From contig JARIET010000101.1 of the NCBI GenBank assembly GCA_031127185.1, positions 1 to 9,044 of the forward strand: a DNA stretch of 9,044 nucleotides. Reading direction: 5' to 3'. A model generated the notes under the pieces. The model was not told the origin of the DNA, searched no databases, and was given only the letters and a program-made list of their open reading frames with translations. This DNA comes from Gemmatimonadota bacterium (lineage in GTDB: Bacteria > Gemmatimonadota > Gemmatimonadetes > Gemmatimonadales > Gemmatimonadaceae). This document shows, piece after piece, positions 1 to 7,223 of this stretch. Within the stretch, counting starts at the first letter, position 1; every line of letters begins with the position of its first letter. Both the position numbers and the translations under genes were made by a program.

Positions 1-1599
1 GGTGTCCTTGAGGTACTTCTGCCACGCGGTGATCAGCACGAGCCGGCGGCGCTGAGAATTAATGAAGTCCATCGCCGTGGGCGCTCGGCCCGGCACCCAG
101 CTATTGAGTTGTCCGTTGTTGTTGGCGACCGTCGGGTCAGGCGCCGCGCCACCGCCACCACCGCCGCCGCCGCGCCCACCGCGACCGTACGTCGTGACTA
201 CCGCGGCCATATCGAGCCCGAGCTGCTTGGCCTTGAACTGGACGTAGGAGTCAAACGCGGCGGCCGATTCTTCGCTTATGCCACCGCGACTCCCCGCCAC
301 AGTCGGCGGCGCGCCGATATCGTGCGTCTTGGCACCCAGCGACCTGAGTTTGTCCGCGAACGCGGTGAACACCGGGTCTGTGTTCTGTTGCGGCCGCACA
401 CCGATGCGGAGCCCGGCGAGGTTGATGTTTGAATTGAAATGGAACGGCATTGTGATCGACCCCGGGTCCTTCTCATCGGCGCCGTGGATCACGTTGAACA
501 CAAGCGCCGCGTCTTCCACGGTCCGTGTCATTGGGCCCACCCGGTCCATTGACCACGCGAGAACCATGCCCCCTTGCCGGCTCACGCGGCCAAATGTGGG
601 GCGAAGCGCGCTGATGCCACAGGTCGTGGCCGGGCTGACGATGGAGCCCGATGTCTCGGTACCGATGCCGAATCCCACGCAGCCGGCCGCAGTCGCCGAA
701 CCCGGGCCAGCCGATGATCCGCTCGAACCCTGCGACACGTTCCACGGATTCTTCGTCGCCCCGCCGAACCAGTTGCCGCCCTGTGCGAACTGTCCGGTGG
801 AGAGCTTGGCGATGAGCACGCCTCCCGCTTCGCGCAGCCGGACGACCACCTCCGAATCAAAGTCGAAGACCCGATTCTCAAAATCGCGGGCGCCCCACGT
901 GGTGGGCGTGCCCTTCGCCGCGAACAGATCCTTCACTCCCCACGGAATCCCGTGCAACGGGCCGCGATACTTGCCCGCCTTGAGTTCGGCGTCCATCCGC
1001 GCGGCTTCGGCCATCCCCTGCTCTTCCATGATCGTCACGGCGCAGAGCAGTGTGGGATTGAGTTTCTTGAGCCGGTCGAGATAGATGCGCGTGATGCGCG
1101 TCGATGTGAGCTTGCCCGCCCTGATGGCAGCAGCCAGGCGATGCACTGGAAGAAATGCGATCTCCTCGTCGGTGGCCGGAAGGCTCCCGGCGAACGGTGC
1201 GAGCCTGAACGCGCCGGACGGGCCGGACGCCCCCGTGCCCCACGCGAACTTCTGACGCGCAAACGCCGCGGCTCCCTTTTCGCGATACGTCTTCTCGAGG
1301 AGAGCGCCGGTTCCGCCCGGGTATGGCTGAAAGGTCCACGAGACCTCTTCCATATTGTCGAGCGGAATCGGCGGTTCGGGCGCCGCACCCTGCCCACCGC
1401 GCCCACCGGCACCACCACCGCCGCCACCCTGCGCAATCGCCTTCGCGCCGAAACCGAACGTGCTCGCCGCCGCCGCGGTGAGGGAAAGGAACACGAAGTC
1501 TCGGCGGTCCAGTTCGCTCACAAGTCCGAGTTCATCGGCGGCACGCTCGGCGTGCGCCTGTTCCTGGTCCAGCAGGTCGAATTCGTCACGGGTCGTCAT
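1..1599 (-). CDS. Tat-exported amidase-signature family hydrolase, C-terminus cut by window edge
   Basis: The reading frame is open from ATG at 1599 to base 1, giving 533 residues without a stop; the C-terminus lies outside. A twin-arginine signal is visible: RRDF at residues 32-35 followed by a hydrophobic stretch to about residue 52, so export of a folded enzyme to the periplasm is likely. The amidase-signature core carries the family's Lys-cisSer-Ser triad: Lys223 in GVKDLF, Ser296 in GSSAGPGSATAAG, and Ser319 in GTETSGSI. The family hydrolyses amide bonds (GatA, fatty acid amide hydrolase, many amidases); the substrate here cannot be told. Two glycine-rich tracts are present, residues 58-71 just after the signal and 472-485 inside the catalytic region. 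An export signal makes a GatA role in tRNA charging unlikely. The start is supported by an AGGAGAA ribosome site. The gene is divergent from the TonB receptor. Confidence 0.93.
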   Translation of the reverse strand, partial: MTTRDEFDLLDQEQAHAERAADELGLVSELDRRDFVFLSLTAAAASTFGFGAKAIAQGGGGGGAGGRGGQGAAPEPPIPLDNMEEVSWTFQPYPGGTGALLEKTYREKGAAAFARQKFAWGTGASGPSGAFRLAPFAGSLPATDEEIAFLPVHRLAAAIRAGKLTSTRITRIYLDRLKKLNPTLLCAVTIMEEQGMAEAARMDAELKAGKYRGPLHGIPWGVKDLFAAKGTPTTWGARDFENRVFDFDSEVVVRLREAGGVLIAKLSTGQFAQGGNWFGGATKNPWNVSQGSSGSSAGPGSATAAGCVGFGIGTETSGSIVSPATTCGISALRPTFGRVSRQGGMVLAWSMDRVGPMTRTVEDAALVFNVIHGADEKDPGSITMPFHFNSNINLAGLRIGVRPQQNTDPVFTAFADKLRSLGAKTHDIGAPPTVAGSRGGISEESAAAFDSYVQFKAKQLGLDMAAVVTTYGRGGRGGGGGGGGAAPDPTVANNNGQLNSWVPGRAPTAMDFINSQRRRLVLITAWQKYLKDT

Positions 1600-1604
1600 T
1601 TCAC

Positions 1605-1611
1605 TTCTCCT
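1605..1611 (-). promoter_or_regulatory. Ribosome binding site of the amidase gene
   Basis: On the minus strand AGGAGAA lies five bases before the ATG at 1599. It is the clearest Shine-Dalgarno sequence in the window and fixes the start upstream of the twin-arginine motif, so the 31-residue stretch before RR is translated. Confidence 0.8.
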
Positions 1612-1625
1612 GGGGATTCAGGCGC

Positions 1626-1642
1626 GTGCGGGAAACCCGCAC
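1626..1642. repeat. 17-bp inverted repeat in the amidase leader
   Basis: GTGCGGG (1626-1632) and CCCGCAC (1636-1642) are perfect 7-bp arms around AAA. The element ends 27 bases before the amidase ATG and 15 bases before its ribosome site. It could be a dimeric repressor operator or a short stable hairpin in the mRNA leader. The sequence does not decide between these. Confidence 0.55.
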
Positions 1643-1900
1643 AGAAATACGGCACGCCAGCGCCGAGCACAACTCGTTTCAAGCACACGGCTTCCCCGCG
1701 GCCATGCGCCGGATGCCCATTCCCTGACCGGAGTGCTGTCACAAGCTCCATACGCAGCCGTGACGATTCCCCATTCAGCCTTTACATCGCCGTGGCGATC
1801 TCCTGTCTTCCGCCGTGACCGGACGCGCCGACCTTCGCTGTCCGCCTGCGAATCCCGCACGCGTGCACCGCACCAGAAACCTCGGCACACACGGAAACCG

Positions 1901-4201
1901 ATGCGCTACCTCCCCCTCGCGACGCTGCTTATCGTCACGCAGGCCGCCGCCCAGAATCCGGGCCAAGCCCAACAGAACGACACCACCCGCAAACTCGGCG
2001 TCGTGCAGATTATCGCCACGCCATCCGGCCGAGGCGAGGACCGCGCCGTCTCTGCGGTCGGAAAACTCGAACTGAAATCAGTCTCCGCCGGCACCAGTGC
2101 GCTCAAGGTCATCGAGCGCCTCCCGGGCATCAACTTCCAGAGCGCCGACCCGTGGGGCCGTTACGAATGGTCCACGCGTGTCACCGTTCGCGGATTCCAG
2201 ACGGGCCAGATTGGCCAGACCTTCGACGGACTCCCGTTGGGCGACATGAGCTACGGCAACTACAACGGCCTTGGTGTTGGCCGAGCCGTTGACTCCGAGA
2301 ATCTCGCGGGCGCCGGCGTCGCTCAGGGCAGCGGAGCCCTCGGCACGGCCAGCGCGAATAACCTCGGCGGCGTGATTCAGTACGCCTCTGACGCGCCCAA
2401 GGCAAACCGCACGCTTTCGCTCAACCAGACACTCGGGTCAGCAAACACCTACCGCACGGTGCTCCGCTGGGACACCGGCCTCTGGACGTCCGGCGAGAAC
2501 GGGTTGAGCAGCTTCATTAGCATCTCCCGGCACGACAACGACAAATGGAAGGGCGGCTTCGTGCCCTCTTCTCCCGTGAACAAGGGCATCTTGGGGCGCA
2601 ACGGACTGTTCCACGACGGACAGACCTGGCAAGAACAGGTTAATGCCAAGCTCGTCGGGTTCTTCGGCAAGCACCGCGTCACCGGCTACTATGGATTCTC
2701 CAACCGCAGCGAGGGTGACTACACCGACCTCTCGCTCGCGCGCTTCAACTCAAGTGGCCGTAACTGGGATCAATATTCGGACTGGAACACCGCGAGAGCC
2801 GCAGCCGTGAGCACAAATCAGGACGAGGCCTATTGGCAGTCGGCACTCGGCGCCCGTCGCGACAACATCGGGTACCTCCTCGTGGACCTCGGGCTCGGCG
2901 AGAATGCACGACTCGCCGTTCAGCCATATCTGCACAAGAACATCGGCAATGGCGACTGGACCGCGCCGAGCTACGGCGCCAGCTGGAGCCCCGATCCGAT
3001 CTACTTCCGCCAGACCCAGTACGACGGTGACCGGAATGGTGCGAATGCGCGATTCAACGTGACGGCGGGCGGGAACCGCTTCGAAGCCGGGCTCTGGATG
3101 GAGAACAACACGACGAACATTCGCCGCGTGGGCTGGCGCCTCGTCAATGCCGCCAGCGGGCCGACCGTGGATTTCAACAACATCATCCGCCTCTTCTTCG
3201 ACCGCACGGGTGACATCCAGACGACGGTGTTCTACGCGCAGAACTCCAATCGCCTGATGGACCAGAAGCTGAAACTCACGTACGGGGCCAAGTACCTGAA
3301 TGTCACGGCCGACTACCACAGCAACGGCAACACGGCGAACGCCACGACGTTTGGCGACGCAGGGCGGCCGGACTTCAGCGTCACCGCCAAGGGCGAATTC
3401 CTGCCGCAGATTGGCGCCGTCTGGACCCTGAACGGCAATGACGAACTCTTCGCGAACTTCTCCGAAAACGTCAATCAGTTCCCGCTCAGCCCGCAATCGG
3501 GCGTGTACAACCTGAGCGCGGCGGGCTTCGACGCCTTCAAGAAGAACGTGAAGCCGGAGCGTGCCTCGACGCTCGATCTCGGGATTCGCACCAAGCGTGA
3601 GGGTGTTGAGGCATCGCTGGCGCTGTACTCCGTGGACTACCGCAACCGGCTCGTCAGCATCGCTAACTGCCAGCTGACGGCCACCTGCGCGTCGGTGTTC
3701 TCGAACGTCGGCTCGATCACGTCGTACGGAATGGAAGGCCTCGTGGTCTGGCAGATGGCGCCGGCCTGGAACCTGGCCACAAGCGCCTCGTTCAACAGCT
3801 CCAAGATCAACGACGACTACACCTCGGGTACGACCGTCGTGAAAGCCAAGGGCAAGCGGGTGGTCGACGCGCCGGTCGCCCTCTGGAGCTCCACGCTCAA
3901 GTACCGCAACGAAGGCTGGAGCGGCAACATCGGCACGCGTTTCACCGACCAGCGCTACTTCAGCATCCTCAATGACATGTCGGTGCCGTCGTCGCTCCTG
4001 TTCGACGGCGGTGCGGGCTACACCTTCGGAAACTTCGGGGCGGCCAAGGATGTGAATGTTCAGTTCAACATTTCCAACATCTTCGACGCCTCGTACATCG
4101 CCTCGGTCGGCACCGGCGGATTCAGCACGTCGGGCGACCTGCAGACCCTGATGGCCGGCGCGCGCCGCCTGATGTTCTTCACCATCGGCGCCAGCTTCTG
4201 A
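1901..4201 (+). CDS. TonB-dependent outer-membrane receptor
   Basis: The 766-residue product is a ligand-gated outer-membrane beta-barrel that would import a substrate using TonB energy. Residues 1-17 form a Sec signal peptide ending in AAA before Q18. A TonB-box-like GVVQIIAT follows at 33-40. The plug domain spans about 62-165 and shows VIERLPGINF, VTVRGF, a DGLPLGD motif and ends at GGVIQYASDAP. The rest is alternating barrel strands rich in aromatic residues, closing with the terminal Phe (FFTIGASF) needed for BAM-dependent assembly. Length is normal for the family. No N-terminal carboxypeptidase-regulatory or secretin-like extension is seen, so there is no sign of sigma/anti-sigma signalling. 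The ATG at 1901 is chosen because it starts the signal peptide; its ribosome site is weak (GGAAA). The ligand is unknown. The next gene follows closely and is probably cotranscribed. Confidence 0.93.
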   Translation: MRYLPLATLLIVTQAAAQNPGQAQQNDTTRKLGVVQIIATPSGRGEDRAVSAVGKLELKSVSAGTSALKVIERLPGINFQSADPWGRYEWSTRVTVRGFQTGQIGQTFDGLPLGDMSYGNYNGLGVGRAVDSENLAGAGVAQGSGALGTASANNLGGVIQYASDAPKANRTLSLNQTLGSANTYRTVLRWDTGLWTSGENGLSSFISISRHDNDKWKGGFVPSSPVNKGILGRNGLFHDGQTWQEQVNAKLVGFFGKHRVTGYYGFSNRSEGDYTDLSLARFNSSGRNWDQYSDWNTARAAAVSTNQDEAYWQSALGARRDNIGYLLVDLGLGENARLAVQPYLHKNIGNGDWTAPSYGASWSPDPIYFRQTQYDGDRNGANARFNVTAGGNRFEAGLWMENNTTNIRRVGWRLVNAASGPTVDFNNIIRLFFDRTGDIQTTVFYAQNSNRLMDQKLKLTYGAKYLNVTADYHSNGNTANATTFGDAGRPDFSVTAKGEFLPQIGAVWTLNGNDELFANFSENVNQFPLSPQSGVYNLSAAGFDAFKKNVKPERASTLDLGIRTKREGVEASLALYSVDYRNRLVSIANCQLTATCASVFSNVGSITSYGMEGLVVWQMAPAWNLATSASFNSSKINDDYTSGTTVVKAKGKRVVDAPVALWSSTLKYRNEGWSGNIGTRFTDQRYFSILNDMSVPSSLLFDGGAGYTFGNFGAAKDVNVQFNISNIFDASYIASVGTGGFSTSGDLQTLMAGARRLMFFTIGASF

Positions 4202-4273
4202 CGTCCTTTCTGCCCGGGCGGCGGCTGACGTACTCTCGTCGGTCGCCGTCCGGTGCAGCAGGCCTCTCTTCCT

Positions 4274-5674
4274 ATGCCAATCGCATCGTTTGGCGCGGCC
4301 GCTGCGAAGCGCGCCGCGCTTGTTGTTCTCGCCGCTTCATGCGGTGCAGCGCCGCTCGCGCATCCCACGGCACATCAGTCCTCGCCGCAGCCAGCTCGTA
4401 CGCCGGTCGTCGTCATCTCCATCGATGGACTCAAGCCCGACTACGTGCTGGAAGCCGACAAGCACGGACTCAAAATTCCCAACCTGCGGCGGTTCGTGGC
4501 GACGGGCAGCTACGCCTCGGGTGTGCGCGGGGTCGTGCCAACGGTCACTTACCCGAGTCACACCACGCTGGTGACAGGCGCCTCGCCGGCCAGGCACCGC
4601 ATTCTCTCCAATACCACGTTCGACCCATTCAACAAGAATCAGGGCGGTTGGTACTGGTACGCGGACGACATTGCGATTCCCACATTGTGGGACGCGGCAC
4701 GCGAAGCGGGCCTGGTCACAACCAACGTGCACTGGCCGGTCACCGTCGGGGCGCGCATCACCTGGAACATCCCGCAGGTCTGGCGCACCGGCGAACCAGA
4801 CGACCGCAAGCTGGTCCGCGCGCTCTCCACGCCCAATCTCGTTGCCGACTTGGAGCGCGAACTCGCCGAGCCCTACCCCGACGGCGCCGATGAGACCATC
4901 GAAGGCGATGAGCGGCGCGCGCGTTTTGGCGAACGGCTGATCGTCACTAAGCGGCCAGCGTTCGCCCTCACGTACTTCACGGCGCTCGATCACGCGCAAC
5001 ACGAATCTGGACCGTACAGCGCCGACGCGATCGCGACACTTGAACGCATTGACGCCATCATCGGACGCATCGAGCGCGCGGCGCGACAGGCACACGGTGG
5101 GCGCGTTGTGGTCGCCGTCGTGTCCGATCACGGCTTTGTTCCGGTGCAACGCCAGTTCAACCCCGGGGTCGCACTCCGGGAAGCAGGGCTGCTGGAGTTT
5201 TCGTCCCCGGACGACGACAAGCCGAAGTCCTGGCGCGCCGCTGCCTGGATTTCCGGCGGTGTCGCGGGAATCGTGATTCGCGATTCCACGGACGCTGACG
5301 CCCGCTCCCGCGTCGCGGCCCTGCTCGCCCGCCTCAAGGCCGACTCTGCGAACCGTATCGCTGCGGTGATCGACGCCACCGAGCTTCGCGCGCGGGGCGG
5401 CTACACCGGCGCGGCATTTCTGATCAACCTGCGGGCTGGAATGACGATGGGCAGCGCGCTCAAGGGCACGCTGATCAGCGAGACGAAGACCCGCGGCATG
5501 CACGGGTACCTCCCGGATGACCCGCGCATGCAGGCGAGCTTCTTTGTCGCCGGTGCAGGTGTTGCGGCTGGACGTAATCTGGGCTTGATAGACCAGCGCG
5601 ACATCGCTCCGACGCTCGCCAGGTTCCTCGGCCTTACGCTGGCCACCGCTGAGGGAAAGCTCCTCCTTCCCTGA
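4274..5674 (+). CDS. Secreted type I phosphodiesterase / nucleotide pyrophosphatase (alkaline phosphatase superfamily)
   Basis: This 466-residue protein has the two-zinc active site of the ENPP-type phosphodiesterases, which cleave nucleotide or other phosphodiester and pyrophosphate bonds. Visible ligands and nucleophile are Asp51 (ISIDGLKPDY), Thr92 as nucleophile (PTVTYPSH), Asp239 and His243 (DHAQHESGP), Asp285-His286 (SDHGF) and His410 (MHGYLPDD). All expected metal ligands are present, so it should be active. The N-terminus is basic then hydrophobic (about 12-23) with AASC at 20-23; the hydrophobic core is short, so lipoprotein or plain Sec cleavage both remain possible. The ATG at 4274 is preferred because it leads into this signal; an in-frame GTG at 4253 would add seven residues, and neither has a good ribosome site. 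It lies 72 bp behind the receptor without a visible terminator, suggesting an operon. Confidence 0.92.
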   Translation: MPIASFGAAAAKRAALVVLAASCGAAPLAHPTAHQSSPQPARTPVVVISIDGLKPDYVLEADKHGLKIPNLRRFVATGSYASGVRGVVPTVTYPSHTTLVTGASPARHRILSNTTFDPFNKNQGGWYWYADDIAIPTLWDAAREAGLVTTNVHWPVTVGARITWNIPQVWRTGEPDDRKLVRALSTPNLVADLERELAEPYPDGADETIEGDERRARFGERLIVTKRPAFALTYFTALDHAQHESGPYSADAIATLERIDAIIGRIERAARQAHGGRVVVAVVSDHGFVPVQRQFNPGVALREAGLLEFSSPDDDKPKSWRAAAWISGGVAGIVIRDSTDADARSRVAALLARLKADSANRIAAVIDATELRARGGYTGAAFLINLRAGMTMGSALKGTLISETKTRGMHGYLPDDPRMQASFFVAGAGVAAGRNLGLIDQRDIAPTLARFLGLTLATAEGKLLLP

Positions 5675-5690
5675 CCCGGGCCTGGACGAG

Positions 5691-5725
5691 ACGGGGCGGC
5701 AGCGCCGAGTGCGCCGCCGCCCCGT
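5691..5725 (+). terminator. Hairpin terminator in the convergent gap
   Basis: ACGGGGCGGC (5691-5700) pairs perfectly with GCCGCCCCGT (5716-5725). Inside, after an A/C mismatch, GCGC pairs with GCGC around the loop CGAGT. The bases after it on the plus strand (TCTTGCTTC) are moderately T-rich, which favours termination of the phosphodiesterase unit. The minus side has almost no U tract, so for the convergent gene it may act mainly as a transcript-end stem. Confidence 0.8.
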
Positions 5726-5739
5726 TCTTGCTTCGTCCG

Positions 5740-7020
5740 TTACCGAAGCGGCGCGGCCAGCTTGACGAAGTAGAGCGTCAGCCGGTCCCGGCTGCCACTC
5801 GGGAGCAGCTTCGGCGCAATCGCCGCAGCGCCGGCGTCGATCACTCCGAAATCGTCGTCATTCGCCAGCACCAGCATATCGCTTCCGACCAGCGTCACGC
5901 CCTCGAGCTTGTCGTGCGGATATCCGCCCGGGAGGGTGAGCAGGTCCAACACCAACGTCTTGGTCACCGGCGTGATTCCGGCCGCGGTGCGCTCGGCTGG
6001 GGTCAACGCTTCGAGCACCTTGCCGGTGAACACCTTGCCGCCGGCCGCATCGGCCGCGTCGCTCACATCGGTGGCGCCAGAGAGCGATATCTTGTACACC
6101 TTTTTGTGGACAGCGGCAGGAGTACCGCCCGAAAAATTCCCATCGCGCTCAATGACGAGGAACTCGGTGCTATTGATGGCGGTGATCTCGCTGATCAGGG
6201 TTCCGACCGCATCCGACACGTACACATACTGCTTGGTCGCCCCCGTGGCCACGTCGACCGTGAGAATGCGATGGGCATTACTCGCCCGCCCGAGCGCGGT
6301 GGTCGGATTGTCGAGTGGCGACTGCATCGCACCAACGAGTGTCTTGCCGTCAATCGTAAGCGCCAGACCCTCCATCCCTCGATTCGGGCGGCGCTTGCCC
6401 AGCACCGCGGGAAGCCTGCGTCCGCCGGCGCCCGTCCCAAACGGGTTCATTCGCTCCAGCGTGCGGCCAGTCGCATCGAAGTGAATGATGTGCGGGCCAT
6501 ACTCGTCCGAGACCCAGAACGACCCGTCGGGTGCAATGGCGAGCCCCTCAGGATCAATCCCTTCCGGATCCAGCGCCAGCGACACGCCTCCTGGACCCAC
6601 CGCCGTCTCATTCGTGCCGCCGACTCCCGCCGGGTTCGGAATCCCTGTGAGGTTGATTCCTGCGGCGTTCTTGAGGTTGATCACGCTCACGCGGCGCAAC
6701 GAGTCTCCGGACAGCGTGTACTTCGCGATGTTGGGGTTGAATGACGGTATCGGGAAGAGGAGTTGCCCGGCAACCGACGTGCCAACATTCGCCCCGCGGT
6801 CGGTCATCACATAGAAGGAATTGGGGTCCCGCGGGTCGACCATCACTGCAGAGCCGTAGCCGCCGCTGATGGACACGCCGCTGAGCGATCCCCACGCAGT
6901 GGGGGCCGCGTCAACGGCCTTTGCAGGAAACGTTGTGGCCGGTGCGACCAGCACCTGGTCCGTCTTGCACGAGAGAGAAATGGCCGATGCGGCCAGCAAC
7001 AACAGCAGCGAGGATTTCAC
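5740..7020 (-). CDS. Exported phytase esterase-like family protein, probable lipoprotein
   Basis: The 426-residue product resembles the 'esterase-like activity of phytase' family, beta-propeller-like exported proteins whose substrates are mostly unproven. Characteristic segments are TDRGAN at 73-78, DPEGIDPEGLAIAPDG followed by FWVSDEYGP at 151-176, NRGMEGLALTIDG near 213-225, and YPHDKLEGVTLV at 367-378. The N-terminus is KSS, a poly-Leu core (residues 5-9) and LSC with Cys18, a plausible lipobox, so membrane anchoring is likely. The GTG at 7020 is chosen because AAGGG lies five bases upstream and because it begins the signal sequence; the open frame continues to 7203 but that extension is basic and not signal-like. 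It is divergent from the PHP hydrolase and convergent with the phosphodiesterase. Actual phytase activity should not be assumed from the family name. Confidence 0.87.
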   Translation of the reverse strand: MKSSLLLLLAASAISLSCKTDQVLVAPATTFPAKAVDAAPTAWGSLSGVSISGGYGSAVMVDPRDPNSFYVMTDRGANVGTSVAGQLLFPIPSFNPNIAKYTLSGDSLRRVSVINLKNAAGINLTGIPNPAGVGGTNETAVGPGGVSLALDPEGIDPEGLAIAPDGSFWVSDEYGPHIIHFDATGRTLERMNPFGTGAGGRRLPAVLGKRRPNRGMEGLALTIDGKTLVGAMQSPLDNPTTALGRASNAHRILTVDVATGATKQYVYVSDAVGTLISEITAINSTEFLVIERDGNFSGGTPAAVHKKVYKISLSGATDVSDAADAAGGKVFTGKVLEALTPAERTAAGITPVTKTLVLDLLTLPGGYPHDKLEGVTLVGSDMLVLANDDDFGVIDAGAAAIAPKLLPSGSRDRLTLYFVKLAAPLR

Positions 7021-7223
7021 GTGAGCCCTTGATAGGTTGAGGGTAACCGGGGGTATTTCGGCAGAGGGCGTAGCGCTGCAACCACGAGCGCGTTTCTGTC
7101 TTGTCACGGGCCGCTCACCCCACCTTTGCCCTCGTACGCCGGAGGGTGTTACGTATTGGATGGCGCACTGCACGCCGTGACCCGTCGACGCCCGCCCCGC
7201 CACACTCTCGCCGAGACTTCCCC
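7021..7223. promoter_or_regulatory. Divergent intergenic region between phytase-like and PHP genes
   Basis: The 203 bp between two divergent starts should hold both promoters. On the plus strand TTGTCA (7104-7109) matches the -35 consensus at five of six positions, but nothing resembling TATAAT follows at normal spacing. On the minus strand TTGCAG, 17 bases, AAATAC is a weak pair. No clear operator palindrome was found. Confidence 0.45.
7026..7030 (-). promoter_or_regulatory. Ribosome binding site that fixes the GTG start of the phytase-like gene
   Basis: On the minus strand AAGGG sits five bases before GTG at 7020. Together with the signal peptide starting at that codon it argues against the longer open frame that begins at 7203. 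Confidence 0.6.

Larger units (their letters stand above)
1600..1900. promoter_or_regulatory. Divergent intergenic region between amidase and TonB receptor
   Basis: This 301-bp stretch has no credible gene. It must carry the promoters for the amidase (minus) and probably for the receptor (plus). I see no strong sigma-70 pair. The best minus-strand candidate is TTGTGC, 17 bases, TATTTC, with only three matches per box, so it is weak. Two inverted repeats are present: GTGCGGG-AAA-CCCGCAC at 1626-1642 and ATCGCC-GT-GGCGAT at 1786-1799. Either could be an operator or an RNA hairpin. The receptor frame stays open back through this region to 1355, but that extension is an effect of high GC and overlaps the amidase gene antisense. 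Confidence 0.6.

Noticed and set aside
62..1084. Plus-strand open frames, including a proline-rich peptide and a 268-codon frame
   Set aside because: They lie opposite the amidase; the proline runs are the complement of its glycine codons and show no family features.
1725..1823. Direct repeat TGACCGGA at 1725-1732 and 1816-1823
   Set aside because: An eight-base match within 300 GC-rich bases is expected by chance and the spacing of 91 bp is not informative.
1355..1900. 182-codon in-frame extension upstream of the TonB receptor start
   Set aside because: It runs antisense through the amidase gene, is Pro/Arg/Ser-rich, and would bury the clear signal peptide that begins at 1901.
2750..3496. 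248-codon minus-strand open frame inside the TonB receptor
   Set aside because: It is antisense to barrel-coding sequence, has no signal or domain, and the receptor frame is unbroken.
4202..4273. GCCCGGGC palindrome after the receptor as a terminator
   Set aside because: The palindrome has no loop, no extended stem and no T run.
4337..5503. 388-codon minus-strand open frame opposite the phosphodiesterase
   Set aside because: It is a GC-driven shadow; the plus frame carries a complete set of active-site motifs.
5728..6744. 338-codon plus-strand open frame opposite the phytase-like gene
   Set aside because: Arg/His-rich composition with no recognisable domain, while the minus frame has family motifs and a signal peptide.
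7160..7180. Six-codon open frame (MAHCTP) upstream of the PHP gene, with GGAGGG before it
   Set aside because: The spacing of 13 bases is too long for a usual ribosome site, and there is no attenuator-like hairpin or codon bias to suggest a leader peptide.
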